DNA of 12,630 nt from Saprospiraceae bacterium (GCA_021739805.1 JAIPBB010000149.1:1-12630); one strand, 5' to 3'. Shown: positions 1 through 7,762, numbered from the stretch's first letter. Program-made: numbers and translations. The notes: a model not told the origin generated them from the letters alone.

Positions 1-478
1 AATTAGTCGTCAATTAATAAGTTATGATGGAACAATAACGACTACCTCACCTTTTAATATCTATTCGGTTGTTAATAGAAATACAAGTGGAGTCCAGGGA
101 ATTTCATCAGTTGCAGGACGTTTTTCTTCGATTACATCTGGAGAACAAAAATTAGTAACATTCTTTAATGAAGATAACTCGGAAGTAAATTATAAAATTA
201 TATCTTTTTCAAGTACACAATTTCGTGTAAAGCAACCTGAGATTCAAGCTGATGTTTACCCCAACCCAACAAGCAATATTGTAAATATAAAAATAGACAC
301 AGAATTTGAAACCGCAAAACTTGAACTTTATAATTTACAAGGACAAAGATTAATACAAAAAGAAATAAATGAGCAAAAATTTGCATTAGATGTCTCGGAA
401 TTAAATCCCGGCATTTATAAACTCAGAGTAAGTACCGAGAATAGTAGTGATACTAAAAATATCTCAATTATTAGATAA
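1..478 (+). CDS. C-terminal part of a T9SS-secreted protein (type A sorting domain)
   Basis: This is the 3' end of a gene that begins before the window. The frame is open from base 2 to a TAA at 476-478, about 158 residues. The last ~78 residues form a type A T9SS C-terminal sorting domain: the DVYPNPTSN motif, then LELYNLQGQRL, then the GIYKLRV strand and a final KNISIIR. Proteins with this tail cross the inner membrane by Sec, are exported across the outer membrane by the type IX machinery, and have the tail removed and are anchored or released at the surface. The visible part before the sorting domain is Ser/Thr/Asn-rich beta-type sequence with no recognised catalytic motif, so the function of the cargo cannot be told. 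A strong hairpin terminator follows at once. The sorting-domain call is firm; the identity of the protein is unknown. Confidence 0.85.
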   Translation, partial: ISRQLISYDGTITTTSPFNIYSVVNRNTSGVQGISSVAGRFSSITSGEQKLVTFFNEDNSEVNYKIISFSSTQFRVKQPEIQADVYPNPTSNIVNIKIDTEFETAKLELYNLQGQRLIQKEINEQKFALDVSELNPGIYKLRVSTENSSDTKNISIIR

Positions 479-494
479 TTAATTTAAATACAAT

Positions 495-530
495 AGTCAC
501 GGGCTGATTTAAAGTCAGCCCGTGACTTTC
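495..530 (+). terminator. Rho-independent-type hairpin after the T9SS gene
   Basis: A perfect 13-base inverted repeat, AGTCACGGGCTGA at 495-507 and TCAGCCCGTGACT at 515-527, flanks a 7-base loop. It contains a GC-rich core in otherwise AT-rich DNA, starts 17 bases after the stop codon, and is followed by only a short TTT. It most likely ends transcription of the upstream gene; the weak T tract leaves efficiency uncertain. Confidence 0.8.
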
Positions 531-544
531 AAAACTATATAAAA

Positions 545-2434
545 ATGAAAAAACTCATACCCCTAATTCTAATAATTTTTTTAAGCACTACCGCCTTTTC
601 CCAGCATTATTCAAAATATACAAACCACTGGCATTTCTTTAAATATGCAGGATTAGATTTTTCAAATACATCTCCTATTGCTAAAACAAATGGAGCTTTA
701 TATCATAAGAATTGGGGTTATAGTTCAGTTATGTCCGATTATTACGGAAATCTATTGTTTTATAGCGATGGATATTATGTTTACAATAAAAACCATCAAC
801 AAATGCCAAATGGCTTTGGATTAATGGGAGTAGCTACAGGAAACAGTATTAGTCTAAATATTGTTTTTCCTAAACCTGGACATTCTACATTATATTATGA
901 TTTTATTCCGACAGGATATTCTTCATCAACTAATACTACTGCTTATTATTCAATAATTGATATGAGTGCAGACAGTGGAAAAGGAGATGTTATTTTAAAG
1001 AACATTCCTTTTATGAGTTTGTCATCAAATAAAATTGGCGTTGTTAAGCATTCAAACGGCGAATGTTATTGGCTTATACTTCATAAAAGAAACTCTAATG
1101 CTTTTCATTCTTATTCCTTTTGTGGCAATACAGTAGATTCAATTATTCCGATTATTTCAAATATAGGACAAATATATTCAAATGAACAAATTAATATTGG
1201 AGATATTTGTATAAGCCCTGATGGAAAAAAATTGGCTGTAACTTCATCTATTTCAAACAACAATGATAGTATTACATTAGAATTATTTGATTTTAATTCA
1301 ACAACTGGAGTTATTAGCAATCAGTTAATTATTTCCCATGGAACTTATGGTTTTTATTGTGCTCCTGCATTTTCATCTGATAGTAAAAAACTTTATGTAG
1401 GAAATATAGGATATTCGGTAATTTATCAATTTGATTTAAGTGCAGGCTCCAATTCTGCAATAATCAATTCAAAAACAATTATTGAATATCCAAATATTTT
1501 AGGTAGGACTTTTCATAGAATGCAATTGGGTTTAGACGGGAAAATATATGTTGCAAGGAGTTCAAATAATGATGAATATCTTGGAGTAATTAATGAGCCA
1601 AATACTCTTGGCATTGCTTGTAATTATGTTGATAATGGGATGTTTCTTGGGGGCAGCTTGCATTTAGGTAATAGTTTGCCTTATTTTGTATCATCTTATT
1701 TATTGCCGCCAATAAAATTTAATTATACAAACTTTTGTTTAGGCGATAGTGTAAGTTTTACTTTATCAGATAGTGTAAGCACAGTTTTTTGGGATTTTGG
1801 AGATACTGCAAATATTAATACAAATTATTCATCACTTTATGCACCAAAGCATTATTATTCTACACCGGGTACTTATACAGTAACAGCAAAATGCTTGCAT
1901 TATGGTATGCATGATACTACAATACAAATCATAAATATTTATCCTTTGCCAACTGTTAATCTAGGGCAGGATACTACAATAAATGATTCAACAATTTTGG
2001 TTTTAGATGCAGGAGCAAACCACACATCTTATCAATGGTCAACAGGTGATACAACACAAACAATAATACTAAACGGGGCAAATCTTGGTGTTAATACTTA
2101 TCAAATTTTTGTAGATATAATTGACACCAATGGCTGCACCGCAAGCGATACTATTTTGGTAATTAAAGGCACGGCTGGAATAAATGAAGTTGAGCAAAAC
2201 AGTAAAATATCAATTTATCCAAATCCTTCAAAAGGCATTTTTAAAATAGTAACTTCCGGCATAAATAAAGATTTTCAAATCTCAGTTTATGATATTCAAG
2301 GGCAAAAAATCCATAATCAACTTATTCATAAAGAAAATGTTGAAATGGATTTGTCAACTTATCCTAAAGGAGTTTATTTTATTAGAATGTGGAATGATGA
2401 ATTTGTGAGGGTGGGGAAGGTGATAATTCAATAA
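545..2434 (+). CDS. Secreted PKD-domain protein with T9SS type A sorting domain
   Basis: A complete 629-residue secreted protein. Residues 1-20 are a Sec signal peptide (lysines, a hydrophobic core, AFSQ at the cut site). Residues ~25-390 resemble the propeller-like N-terminal region common in Bacteroidetes surface proteins: a 'W..F..AGLDF' opening, 'GNLLFYSDG', 'MPNG', 'PKPG', and repeated 'SPDGKKLAV' and 'SSDSKKLYVGN' blades. A PKD domain covers ~393-467 with the hallmark WDFGD at 416-420 and 'PGTYTV' after it. An Ig-like segment follows (from 'LPTVNLGQDTT', ~470-545). Residues 555-629 are the sorting domain (ISIYPNPSKG, 'GVYFIRM', final 'KVIIQ'). No catalytic residues are recognised; an adhesive or structural surface role is inferred. 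The ATG at 545 is chosen because the signal peptide begins there. No Bacteroidetes promoter box was found in the short gap after the terminator hairpin. Confidence 0.88.
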   Translation: MKKLIPLILIIFLSTTAFSQHYSKYTNHWHFFKYAGLDFSNTSPIAKTNGALYHKNWGYSSVMSDYYGNLLFYSDGYYVYNKNHQQMPNGFGLMGVATGNSISLNIVFPKPGHSTLYYDFIPTGYSSSTNTTAYYSIIDMSADSGKGDVILKNIPFMSLSSNKIGVVKHSNGECYWLILHKRNSNAFHSYSFCGNTVDSIIPIISNIGQIYSNEQINIGDICISPDGKKLAVTSSISNNNDSITLELFDFNSTTGVISNQLIISHGTYGFYCAPAFSSDSKKLYVGNIGYSVIYQFDLSAGSNSAIINSKTIIEYPNILGRTFHRMQLGLDGKIYVARSSNNDEYLGVINEPNTLGIACNYVDNGMFLGGSLHLGNSLPYFVSSYLLPPIKFNYTNFCLGDSVSFTLSDSVSTVFWDFGDTANINTNYSSLYAPKHYYSTPGTYTVTAKCLHYGMHDTTIQIINIYPLPTVNLGQDTTINDSTILVLDAGANHTSYQWSTGDTTQTIILNGANLGVNTYQIFVDIIDTNGCTASDTILVIKGTAGINEVEQNSKISIYPNPSKGIFKIVTSGINKDFQISVYDIQGQKIHNQLIHKENVEMDLSTYPKGVYFIRMWNDEFVRVGKVIIQ

Positions 2435-2472
2435 AATAAATCCTAAAAAAAGTCTATAAGATTTTAATTTTA

Positions 2473-2504
2473 TTTGATAATATTTCTTTTTGTTGTTATA
2501 TTTG
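2473..2504 (+). promoter_or_regulatory. Bacteroidetes-type promoter of the AbiE operon
   Basis: TTTG at 2473-2476 and TATATTTG at 2497-2504 match the phylum's -33 (TTTG) and -7 (TAnnTTTG) elements with a 20-base spacer, which is close to the known optimum. Transcription would start near 2509-2512, only about 10 bases before the ATG at 2522, giving a very short leader. Confidence 0.72.
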
Positions 2505-2521
2505 CCAACAAATAGAAATAT
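2480..2521. promoter_or_regulatory. Long hyphenated dyad over the promoter: probable autoregulatory operator
   Basis: The left arm ATATTTCTTTTTGTTG (2480-2495) pairs with the right arm CAACAAATAGAAATAT (2506-2521) at 15 of 16 positions; the only mismatch is T2488 against T2513. The 10-base centre (2496-2505) contains the -7 box, and the right arm runs up to the ATG. AbiEi antitoxins are known to bind inverted repeats at their own promoters through a winged helix, so this is the natural operator for the first gene. That binding is inferred, not shown. Confidence 0.68.
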
Positions 2522-3130
2522 ATGCAATTTATCGAATTCAAGGAAAAAATGTTTGCTCTTGGTTGTTTTAGCAATCACCAGGTGTTTTCGTGGCATCCGG
2601 CTTTTGAAAGAACAAATTTTGTAAGATGGGCAAAAAAGGGATATATTATCAAACTAAGGAATGGTTTTTATACTTTTCCTGAATATCTTAATGTTTCCGG
2701 ATTTGAATATTATATAGCAAATCGTATTTATTCACCTTCATACATTAGTTTGCATTATGCACTTCATTATTATGGAATAATCCCCGAGGGAGTTTCACAG
2801 ATAACATCAATAAGCAGTTTGAAGACATCCAGTTTTGAAAACAAATTTGGTGTATTCACTTATCAAACAATGCGTCCGGAATATATCTTTGGATATGAAG
2901 AAAAGCTAATTGGAAAATGGACAATTAAATTTGCCCTACTCGAAAAGGCAATTATTGATTTGTTTTATCTGTATTCATTTTATAACAATGAATTTGAAAT
3001 TGAAGAATTGCGTTTCGATAGGGATATGCTTAAAGTTGATTCTGACATAATGTTAAAATATGTTGAAAAATTTCAGAGTAAAGCCTTAGAAAAAAGAATT
3101 AAGTTAATGTTGAAAATCTACAACTTATGA
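2522..3130 (+). CDS. AbiEi-family antitoxin / autoregulator of a type IV toxin-antitoxin pair
   Basis: A 202-residue protein resembling the AbiEi antitoxin family. Residues ~10-55 form the N-terminal winged helix, ending in the typical 'KKGYIIKLRNGFYTFP' wing. The C-terminal antitoxin domain follows: 'SPSYISLHYALHYYGIIPEGV' (~70-90), 'FGVFTYQTM', 'FGYEEKLIGKWTIKFALLEKAIIDLFYL'. In studied systems the N-terminal part represses the operon and the C-terminal part neutralises the toxin, classed as type IV because direct contact with the toxin is not needed. The ATG at 2522 is preferred over the Met at residue 10 because it follows the predicted promoter and dyad directly. The stop overlaps the start of the toxin gene (ATGA, 3127-3130), which implies translational coupling. 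The family is clear; activity is not shown. Confidence 0.87.
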   Translation: MQFIEFKEKMFALGCFSNHQVFSWHPAFERTNFVRWAKKGYIIKLRNGFYTFPEYLNVSGFEYYIANRIYSPSYISLHYALHYYGIIPEGVSQITSISSLKTSSFENKFGVFTYQTMRPEYIFGYEEKLIGKWTIKFALLEKAIIDLFYLYSFYNNEFEIEELRFDRDMLKVDSDIMLKYVEKFQSKALEKRIKLMLKIYNL

Positions 3131-3915
3131 TAAATATTGAGCAAATATTATCCTATTTTCCTGATTATTTGCAAAAAACAAAGAAAGTTCATCTAATAAG
3201 GGAATATTTACAGTTTATGATGTTAAACTATTTATCGAACTCTAAATTTGCAAAGGAGCTTTGTTTTATCGGAGGTACAAATCTTAGGTTGATACATGGA
3301 ATTGACCGTTTTTCAGAAGATTTGGATTTTGATAATAAAAACTTGAGTAAGGTGAAATTTATTAAAATGACAGATTCTTTGATAAAACATCTTCAGAACA
3401 CAGGATTAAAAGTAGTTGCTGACGATAAATCTAAGGATGATAAACTTATGGCGTATCGTAGAAACCTTGTATTTCCACAGTTTCTCTATGATAATGGATT
3501 ATCACCTTTTAAGGATGCAAAATTTCTAATTAAAATTGAAAGTCAAGATCAGGGAGTTGATTACAAAGCTGATATTGCCTTATTGAATGCTTACGGTTTT
3601 GTTTTCAATTTCCCCGTTCCGGCAAACGATGTGCTATGCTCAATGAAAATAGCAGCTTTATTGAATCGAAAAAAAGGAAGAGACTTTTACGATGTAATGT
3701 TTATGTTATCAAAAACACAACCGAATTATAATTTTTTAAAAGTACGAACAGGAATATCTACCCCAAAAGAATTGAAAGAAATTTTGATTCAAACTGCAAA
3801 AAGCATCGACTTAAAGCATAAATCGAAAGATTTTGAACATCTTATTATCGATAGCAATAGTTCAAAAAAAATATTGCTTTTCCCTGATTTCATATCGCAA
3901 ACTATTGACGATTGA
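3127..3915 (+). CDS. AbiEii/AbiGii-family nucleotidyltransferase toxin
   Basis: A 262-residue protein of the AbiEii (DUF1814) nucleotidyltransferase family. The polymerase-beta-like core is visible: motif I 'GGTNLRLIHG' (49-58) with 'RFSEDLDFD' carrying S63, D65 and D67; a basic/acidic segment 'FLIKIES' (K136, E138); 'DYKADIALL' (145-153); and the family's later motif 'RKKGRDFYDV' (181-190) with R185 and D186. All expected catalytic motifs are present, so it looks intact. AbiEii-like toxins (AbiEii, MenT) block growth by transferring nucleotides, in MenT to tRNA 3' ends; the target here is not known. It is the second gene of the operon, overlaps the antitoxin by 4 bases, and probably depends on its promoter. 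Likely role: phage defence or stabilisation of a genomic segment. Confidence 0.88.
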   Translation: MINIEQILSYFPDYLQKTKKVHLIREYLQFMMLNYLSNSKFAKELCFIGGTNLRLIHGIDRFSEDLDFDNKNLSKVKFIKMTDSLIKHLQNTGLKVVADDKSKDDKLMAYRRNLVFPQFLYDNGLSPFKDAKFLIKIESQDQGVDYKADIALLNAYGFVFNFPVPANDVLCSMKIAALLNRKKGRDFYDVMFMLSKTQPNYNFLKVRTGISTPKELKEILIQTAKSIDLKHKSKDFEHLIIDSNSSKKILLFPDFISQTIDD

Positions 3916-4252
3916 AAATAAAACAATATTTATTCCGGATACAAAATTCACATTTCGACTCCCTTTCGACGAGATAAAGGCAGGCAGCTCAATGCAAGGT
4001 TTTTAAATTTGAAATTGATTAAAGCATGCATCCAAAAGGAGTTTATACCCATGTGAATTAATTATCTGTCTAAATGTGATATTAAATATTGATTCACACG
4101 GCATTAACCATTGTAAAAATTAAAATGTCCTTCGGTAATTTTGAATTACAAATTCTTTCTTAATTTCTTAAGAATAATTAAACCTATTTTGCTTATTATT
4201 TTACCGTTTATTGTAATTTTAGCCTTTTATTTTATAAACATTAGATTTCGAA
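3916..4252. other. 337-base intergenic region with short repeated motifs
   Basis: No convincing gene is present; both strands carry frequent stops. It holds ATTCACAT at 3946-3953, its complement ATGTGAAT at 4051-4058, and ATTCACA again at 4092-4098, so TGTGAAT (4052-4058) and ATTCACA form a dyad with a 33-base loop. TTTCGAC occurs twice (3953-3959 and 3964-3970). A slightly GC-richer block (about 3953-4000, with GGCAGGCAGC) looks like a decayed copy of the small intergenic repeats common in this phylum. No strong terminator for the toxin gene was seen. The 3' part should hold the promoter of the next gene. Confidence 0.5.
4136..4143 (+). promoter_or_regulatory. Candidate -7 box upstream of the receiver/ATP-grasp gene
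   Basis: TAATTTTG matches TAnnTTTG exactly. The only upstream partner is ATTG at 4110-4113 with a 22-base gap, so the -33 match is weak. An alternative pair is TTTG at 4188-4191 with TAATTTTA at 4214-4221, also 22 bases apart and nearer the ATG. Either could be chance in such AT-rich DNA. Confidence 0.3.
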
Positions 4253-7200
4253 ATGGAACAGGAAAAAGACAATAATAGCGAAGAGAATAATACAAATCAA
4301 AAAAACGCCAATTCAACAAATGGAAATATTAATGTTGAAAAACTTATTGCTGAACAAACCGAAAGGCTTAAAGAATTAGCTTGTATAAATAAGACTACTC
4401 AAATTCTTAAAGAAGGAAAAGCTGTTCCTGAATCGCTTCATCAAATATGCAATATTCTACCTGCCGGTTGGCAATATCCCGATTATACCTGTGCGAAAAT
4501 TAAATTCGATAAGCAATCTTTTTTAAGTCCAAGATTTAGAAACTCTGAATGGTCGATAAGCCAGGATTTCGAGACCATTGATGGAAGAAAAGGACTTATT
4601 GAAGTATTCTACACCAAAGCTTTTGCAGCTTTTGATGAAGGACCATTTCTTAAGGAAGAGCGACATCTAATTAATAATGTTAGCAGTCTTATTGCCGGAT
4701 ATTTAAACAGTATCATAGCAAAAGATATGATATTGAAAAAACCGGATGCTTATAGAGAAAACGGTGATAGAACTGTTGAGATTCCTAAAGAAACCGGAAG
4801 AAATTTATTACAAAAATTCTTAAATAAAAATAATGCCAGCCGTGATGTTTATCATGATTTAATGCCTTATAAAGTAAAAGAAATTTTGCTGGTAGCAAAT
4901 CTTTATGATGCTTATAGTATTGAAAAAGAAGGTAGATTCTCCGAACATGTTTTAGGTGAATATCACCAGCTAAACCTTACTTCACTACCAAGAATCACTG
5001 GTGCTTCAAATGAAACTGAAGTTTTCGAGCAACTTAATTCAAAGCATTTCGATATGGTGATTTTCATGGTTGGTGTTGACAAAAAAGCACCAGCCAACAT
5101 TAGCAAAAAAATTAAAGAAGAATATCCTTATATACCTGTTTTCCTGCTTTTGAATAATAATAGTGAGATGGTTTACTTCACCGGTCCAAAAAAATTGGAT
5201 AATGCTTTCGATAAAATATTTGTCTGGAATGGTGACTCTGAGATATTTTTTGCAATGATTAAAAATCAGGAAGATAAAATCAATGTAGAAAACGACACTA
5301 AAAAAGGTTTGGTAAGGGTAATTCTGCTTGTAGAAGATTCTGCACAGTTTTATTCAAGATATATGCCGATGCTTTATAAAATTGTTATGGAGCAAACACG
5401 GCAAATCATCCAGGATGTAAGCACCGATGAGCTTTATAGAGTATTGCGTTTAAGAGCAAGACCAAAAATCCTTCTTGCTTCAAATTATGAAGAAGCAATA
5501 GAGATTTTAAATAAATACAGCGATTATATGCTTTGCTTGATTTCGGATGTGAAATTTGAAAAAGATGGTGTAATGGATGATCAGGCAGGATTGAAATTGG
5601 TGAGTTATGTTAAAGCTCAAAAAGAAACCTTTCCAACAATAATACAATCTTCAGAACCGGATATTGCAGAAGTGGCTTATAAGCTTAAAGCAACTTTTAT
5701 AAATAAAAACTCAGAGAATCTAAACCAGGAGTTCCGTAGTTTTATCATGCACTATCTGGGCTTTGGTAACTTCATTTATAAGGATAAAACCGGAAGACAA
5801 ATTGCAGTTGCAAAGTCGCTTCAGGAGTTCGAAAATCATCTTCGCACCATTCCCGATGATTCACTTATTTATCATGCTAAACGAAATCACTTTTCGCTCT
5901 GGCTAATGGCTCGTGGAGAAATTCAGGTTGCCAGAATTATCAACCCCGCAAAAATGGCTGATTTCAAAAATATTGCTGAAGTCAGGGAGTATTTAACAAA
6001 TGTGATATCACAATTCAGAAATGAGCAAAACAAAGGAAAAATAATTCCTTTTGAAGAGGCTTCAATAATTGATGAAAGTAATATTGTTAGTCTTGCATCA
6101 GGTTCATTGGGAGGCAAAGGAAGGGGAATTGCATTTATAAATACTTTGATTCACAACTACAACTTTCAACAGCATATCCCAAACATAAACATTAGTTCAC
6201 CAAAGACATTTATTCTTGGAACTGACGAATTTGAATACTTTATTGAGCGTAATAAACTTCACACAAATATTACAAATGAAACAAGTAGTGATGAAATTAA
6301 TCTATTATTTCTTGATGGAAAATTGTCGGCAGCACTGATAAGAAAACTTAAGAAAATACTTAAAGAAATTACAAAGCCAATTGCAATCAGGTCATCCGGT
6401 TTGTTTGAAGATTCATTGATGCAGCCTTTTGCAGGGATTTTCGAAACATATTTATTGCCAAATAATAATCCCGACTTAAATACTCGATTAGAACAATGCA
6501 CGGATGCCATAAAACTGGTTTATGCATCAGTTTATTCGAAAACTGCAAGAAGTTATATTGAAGCTATTAATTATAAAATTGAAGAAGAAAAAATGGCTAT
6601 CGTTATCCAGGAGGTAGTTGGAAACCAATTTGGCAGTGCATTTTATCCACATATTAGTGGTGTGGCTCAATCTTATAATTATTATCCTTTCGCACATATG
6701 AATCCTGAAGAAGGATTTGCAGTAGCAGCTTTGGGCTTAGGGAAATATGTTGTTGAAGGTGAAAAGGCTTATCGTTTCTCACCAAAATATCCAACAACTG
6801 AAATCAATTCACCGAAAGACCAGTATAAAAATTCGCAGGTTGAGTTTTTTGCTGTTGATTTAGCAAAAGATAAACTGAATTTACTTGAAGGTGACACCGC
6901 CGGACTAATCCGTCTCGACCTTGACGATGCAGAAATGCATGATACTATCAAACATCTTGCATCGGTTTATGATATCGACAGCGATAGAATTAATCCGGGA
7001 ACAAGTTCCATGGGACCAAGAATCATAAATTTTGCAAATGTTTTAAAATATGAATATATCCCATTAGCAAAAACCATTGCATTGGTTCTTGATGTTGTGA
7101 AAGAAGCAATGGGTTCAGCCGTAGAAATTGAATATGCAGTTGACCTAAAGAAGGATTCCAACCATAGAGCAACATTTTATTTGCTCCAAATAAAACCATT

Positions 7201-7762
7201 GATTGGAACAGCCCAGGATTACGAAATTGAAATGGACAAAATCAAAAAAGATGAAATTGTTTTGCTTTCAAACAAAGGAATGGGTAATGGAGTTGTAAAC
7301 GGAATAACTGATGTTATTTATGCAGATGTTGAAGCTTTTGATAAAAGCGAAACTGAGGAAATGGTTGAAGAAATTGAAATGCTAAATAAAAAAATGGGTA
7401 ATGAGAATAAAAAGTATATTCTTCTTGGACCCGGCAGATGGGGAACTCGCGATAAATGGATTGGTATTCCTGTTAACTGGCCACAAATTTCAAATGCAAA
7501 AATCATTATAGAAACCAGCCTTGAAGGCTTTCCTTTAGACGCTTCTTCAGGTTCACATTTCTTCCATAATGTCACTTCAATGAATGTTGGATATTTTTCA
7601 GTTCAACCCGAACTAAACAAAGACATTGTTTCCTACGATATTCTTAAAAAGCAAAAATTGGTGAATAAAACTAAGCATTTTAGACATGTTCGATTTAAAA
7701 AACCAATAACTGTTAGAATGGATGGGAAGAAAAGGATTGCGGTTATTACTTATGAAAAGTAA
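4253..7762 (+). CDS. GAF-like / double receiver / PPDK-type ATP-grasp fusion protein
   Basis: A 1169-residue cytoplasmic protein. Residues 1-28 are polar and Asn/Glu-rich, probably disordered. Residues ~35-160 match the GAF-like sensor region found at the N terminus of many histidine kinases ('GWQYPDYTCAKI' at 72-83, 'EGPFLKEERHLI' from 129). Residues ~208-330 look like a receiver domain without its phosphoacceptor. Residues ~354-505 are an apparently intact receiver: acidic pair E361/D362, D432 in 'LISDV', S466 and K485. Residues ~612-985 are the PPDK N-terminal ATP-grasp domain: 'GSLGGKGRGIAF' (617-627), 'PIAIRSSGLFEDS' (709-721, R713), 'EIEYAVD' (E960) and 'YLLQIKPL' (Q979). The C-terminal ~115 residues carry 'GPGRWGTRDKW' (1059-1069) and 'GSHFFHN' (1100-1106). 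The phosphohistidine and PEP/pyruvate barrel domains of PEP synthase and PPDK are missing, so the usual label 'PEP/pyruvate-binding' should not be read as PEP synthase activity. A phosphorelay-controlled ATP-dependent phosphotransfer role is inferred. Confidence 0.85.
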   Translation: MEQEKDNNSEENNTNQKNANSTNGNINVEKLIAEQTERLKELACINKTTQILKEGKAVPESLHQICNILPAGWQYPDYTCAKIKFDKQSFLSPRFRNSEWSISQDFETIDGRKGLIEVFYTKAFAAFDEGPFLKEERHLINNVSSLIAGYLNSIIAKDMILKKPDAYRENGDRTVEIPKETGRNLLQKFLNKNNASRDVYHDLMPYKVKEILLVANLYDAYSIEKEGRFSEHVLGEYHQLNLTSLPRITGASNETEVFEQLNSKHFDMVIFMVGVDKKAPANISKKIKEEYPYIPVFLLLNNNSEMVYFTGPKKLDNAFDKIFVWNGDSEIFFAMIKNQEDKINVENDTKKGLVRVILLVEDSAQFYSRYMPMLYKIVMEQTRQIIQDVSTDELYRVLRLRARPKILLASNYEEAIEILNKYSDYMLCLISDVKFEKDGVMDDQAGLKLVSYVKAQKETFPTIIQSSEPDIAEVAYKLKATFINKNSENLNQEFRSFIMHYLGFGNFIYKDKTGRQIAVAKSLQEFENHLRTIPDDSLIYHAKRNHFSLWLMARGEIQVARIINPAKMADFKNIAEVREYLTNVISQFRNEQNKGKIIPFEEASIIDESNIVSLASGSLGGKGRGIAFINTLIHNYNFQQHIPNINISSPKTFILGTDEFEYFIERNKLHTNITNETSSDEINLLFLDGKLSAALIRKLKKILKEITKPIAIRSSGLFEDSLMQPFAGIFETYLLPNNNPDLNTRLEQCTDAIKLVYASVYSKTARSYIEAINYKIEEEKMAIVIQEVVGNQFGSAFYPHISGVAQSYNYYPFAHMNPEEGFAVAALGLGKYVVEGEKAYRFSPKYPTTEINSPKDQYKNSQVEFFAVDLAKDKLNLLEGDTAGLIRLDLDDAEMHDTIKHLASVYDIDSDRINPGTSSMGPRIINFANVLKYEYIPLAKTIALVLDVVKEAMGSAVEIEYAVDLKKDSNHRATFYLLQIKPLIGTAQDYEIEMDKIKKDEIVLLSNKGMGNGVVNGITDVIYADVEAFDKSETEEMVEEIEMLNKKMGNENKKYILLGPGRWGTRDKWIGIPVNWPQISNAKIIIETSLEGFPLDASSGSHFFHNVTSMNVGYFSVQPELNKDIVSYDILKKQKLVNKTKHFRHVRFKKPITVRMDGKKRIAVITYEK

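Noticed and set aside
2429..2476. AATAAAAT (2430-2437) and ATTTTATT (2467-2474) as a terminator hairpin after the second T9SS gene.
   Set aside because: The stem is all A/T with a loop of about 29 bases and overlaps the -33 box of the next promoter; it would be too weak.
2480..2521. The AbiE dyad read as a transcription terminator.
   Set aside because: It has no following T tract, its right arm ends at a start codon, and its centre is a promoter box; an operator explains it better.
4030..4058. Small gene after the AAAAGGAG sequence in the intergenic region.
   Set aside because: The ATG at 4051 is followed at once by TGA, so nothing is encoded.
4165..4174. Perfect palindrome TTCTTAAGAA as an operator.
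   Set aside because: Ten bases of AT-rich palindrome are expected by chance here and no second copy was found.
6259..7575. Several minus-strand open frames of 60 to 85 codons opposite the ATP-grasp region.
   Set aside because: They lie inside a long plus-strand gene with clear domain motifs, and their translations show no domain or family pattern.
4253..7762. Complete PEP synthase or pyruvate phosphate dikinase.
   Set aside because: Only the N-terminal ATP-grasp domain is seen; no phosphohistidine motif and no PEP/pyruvate barrel.
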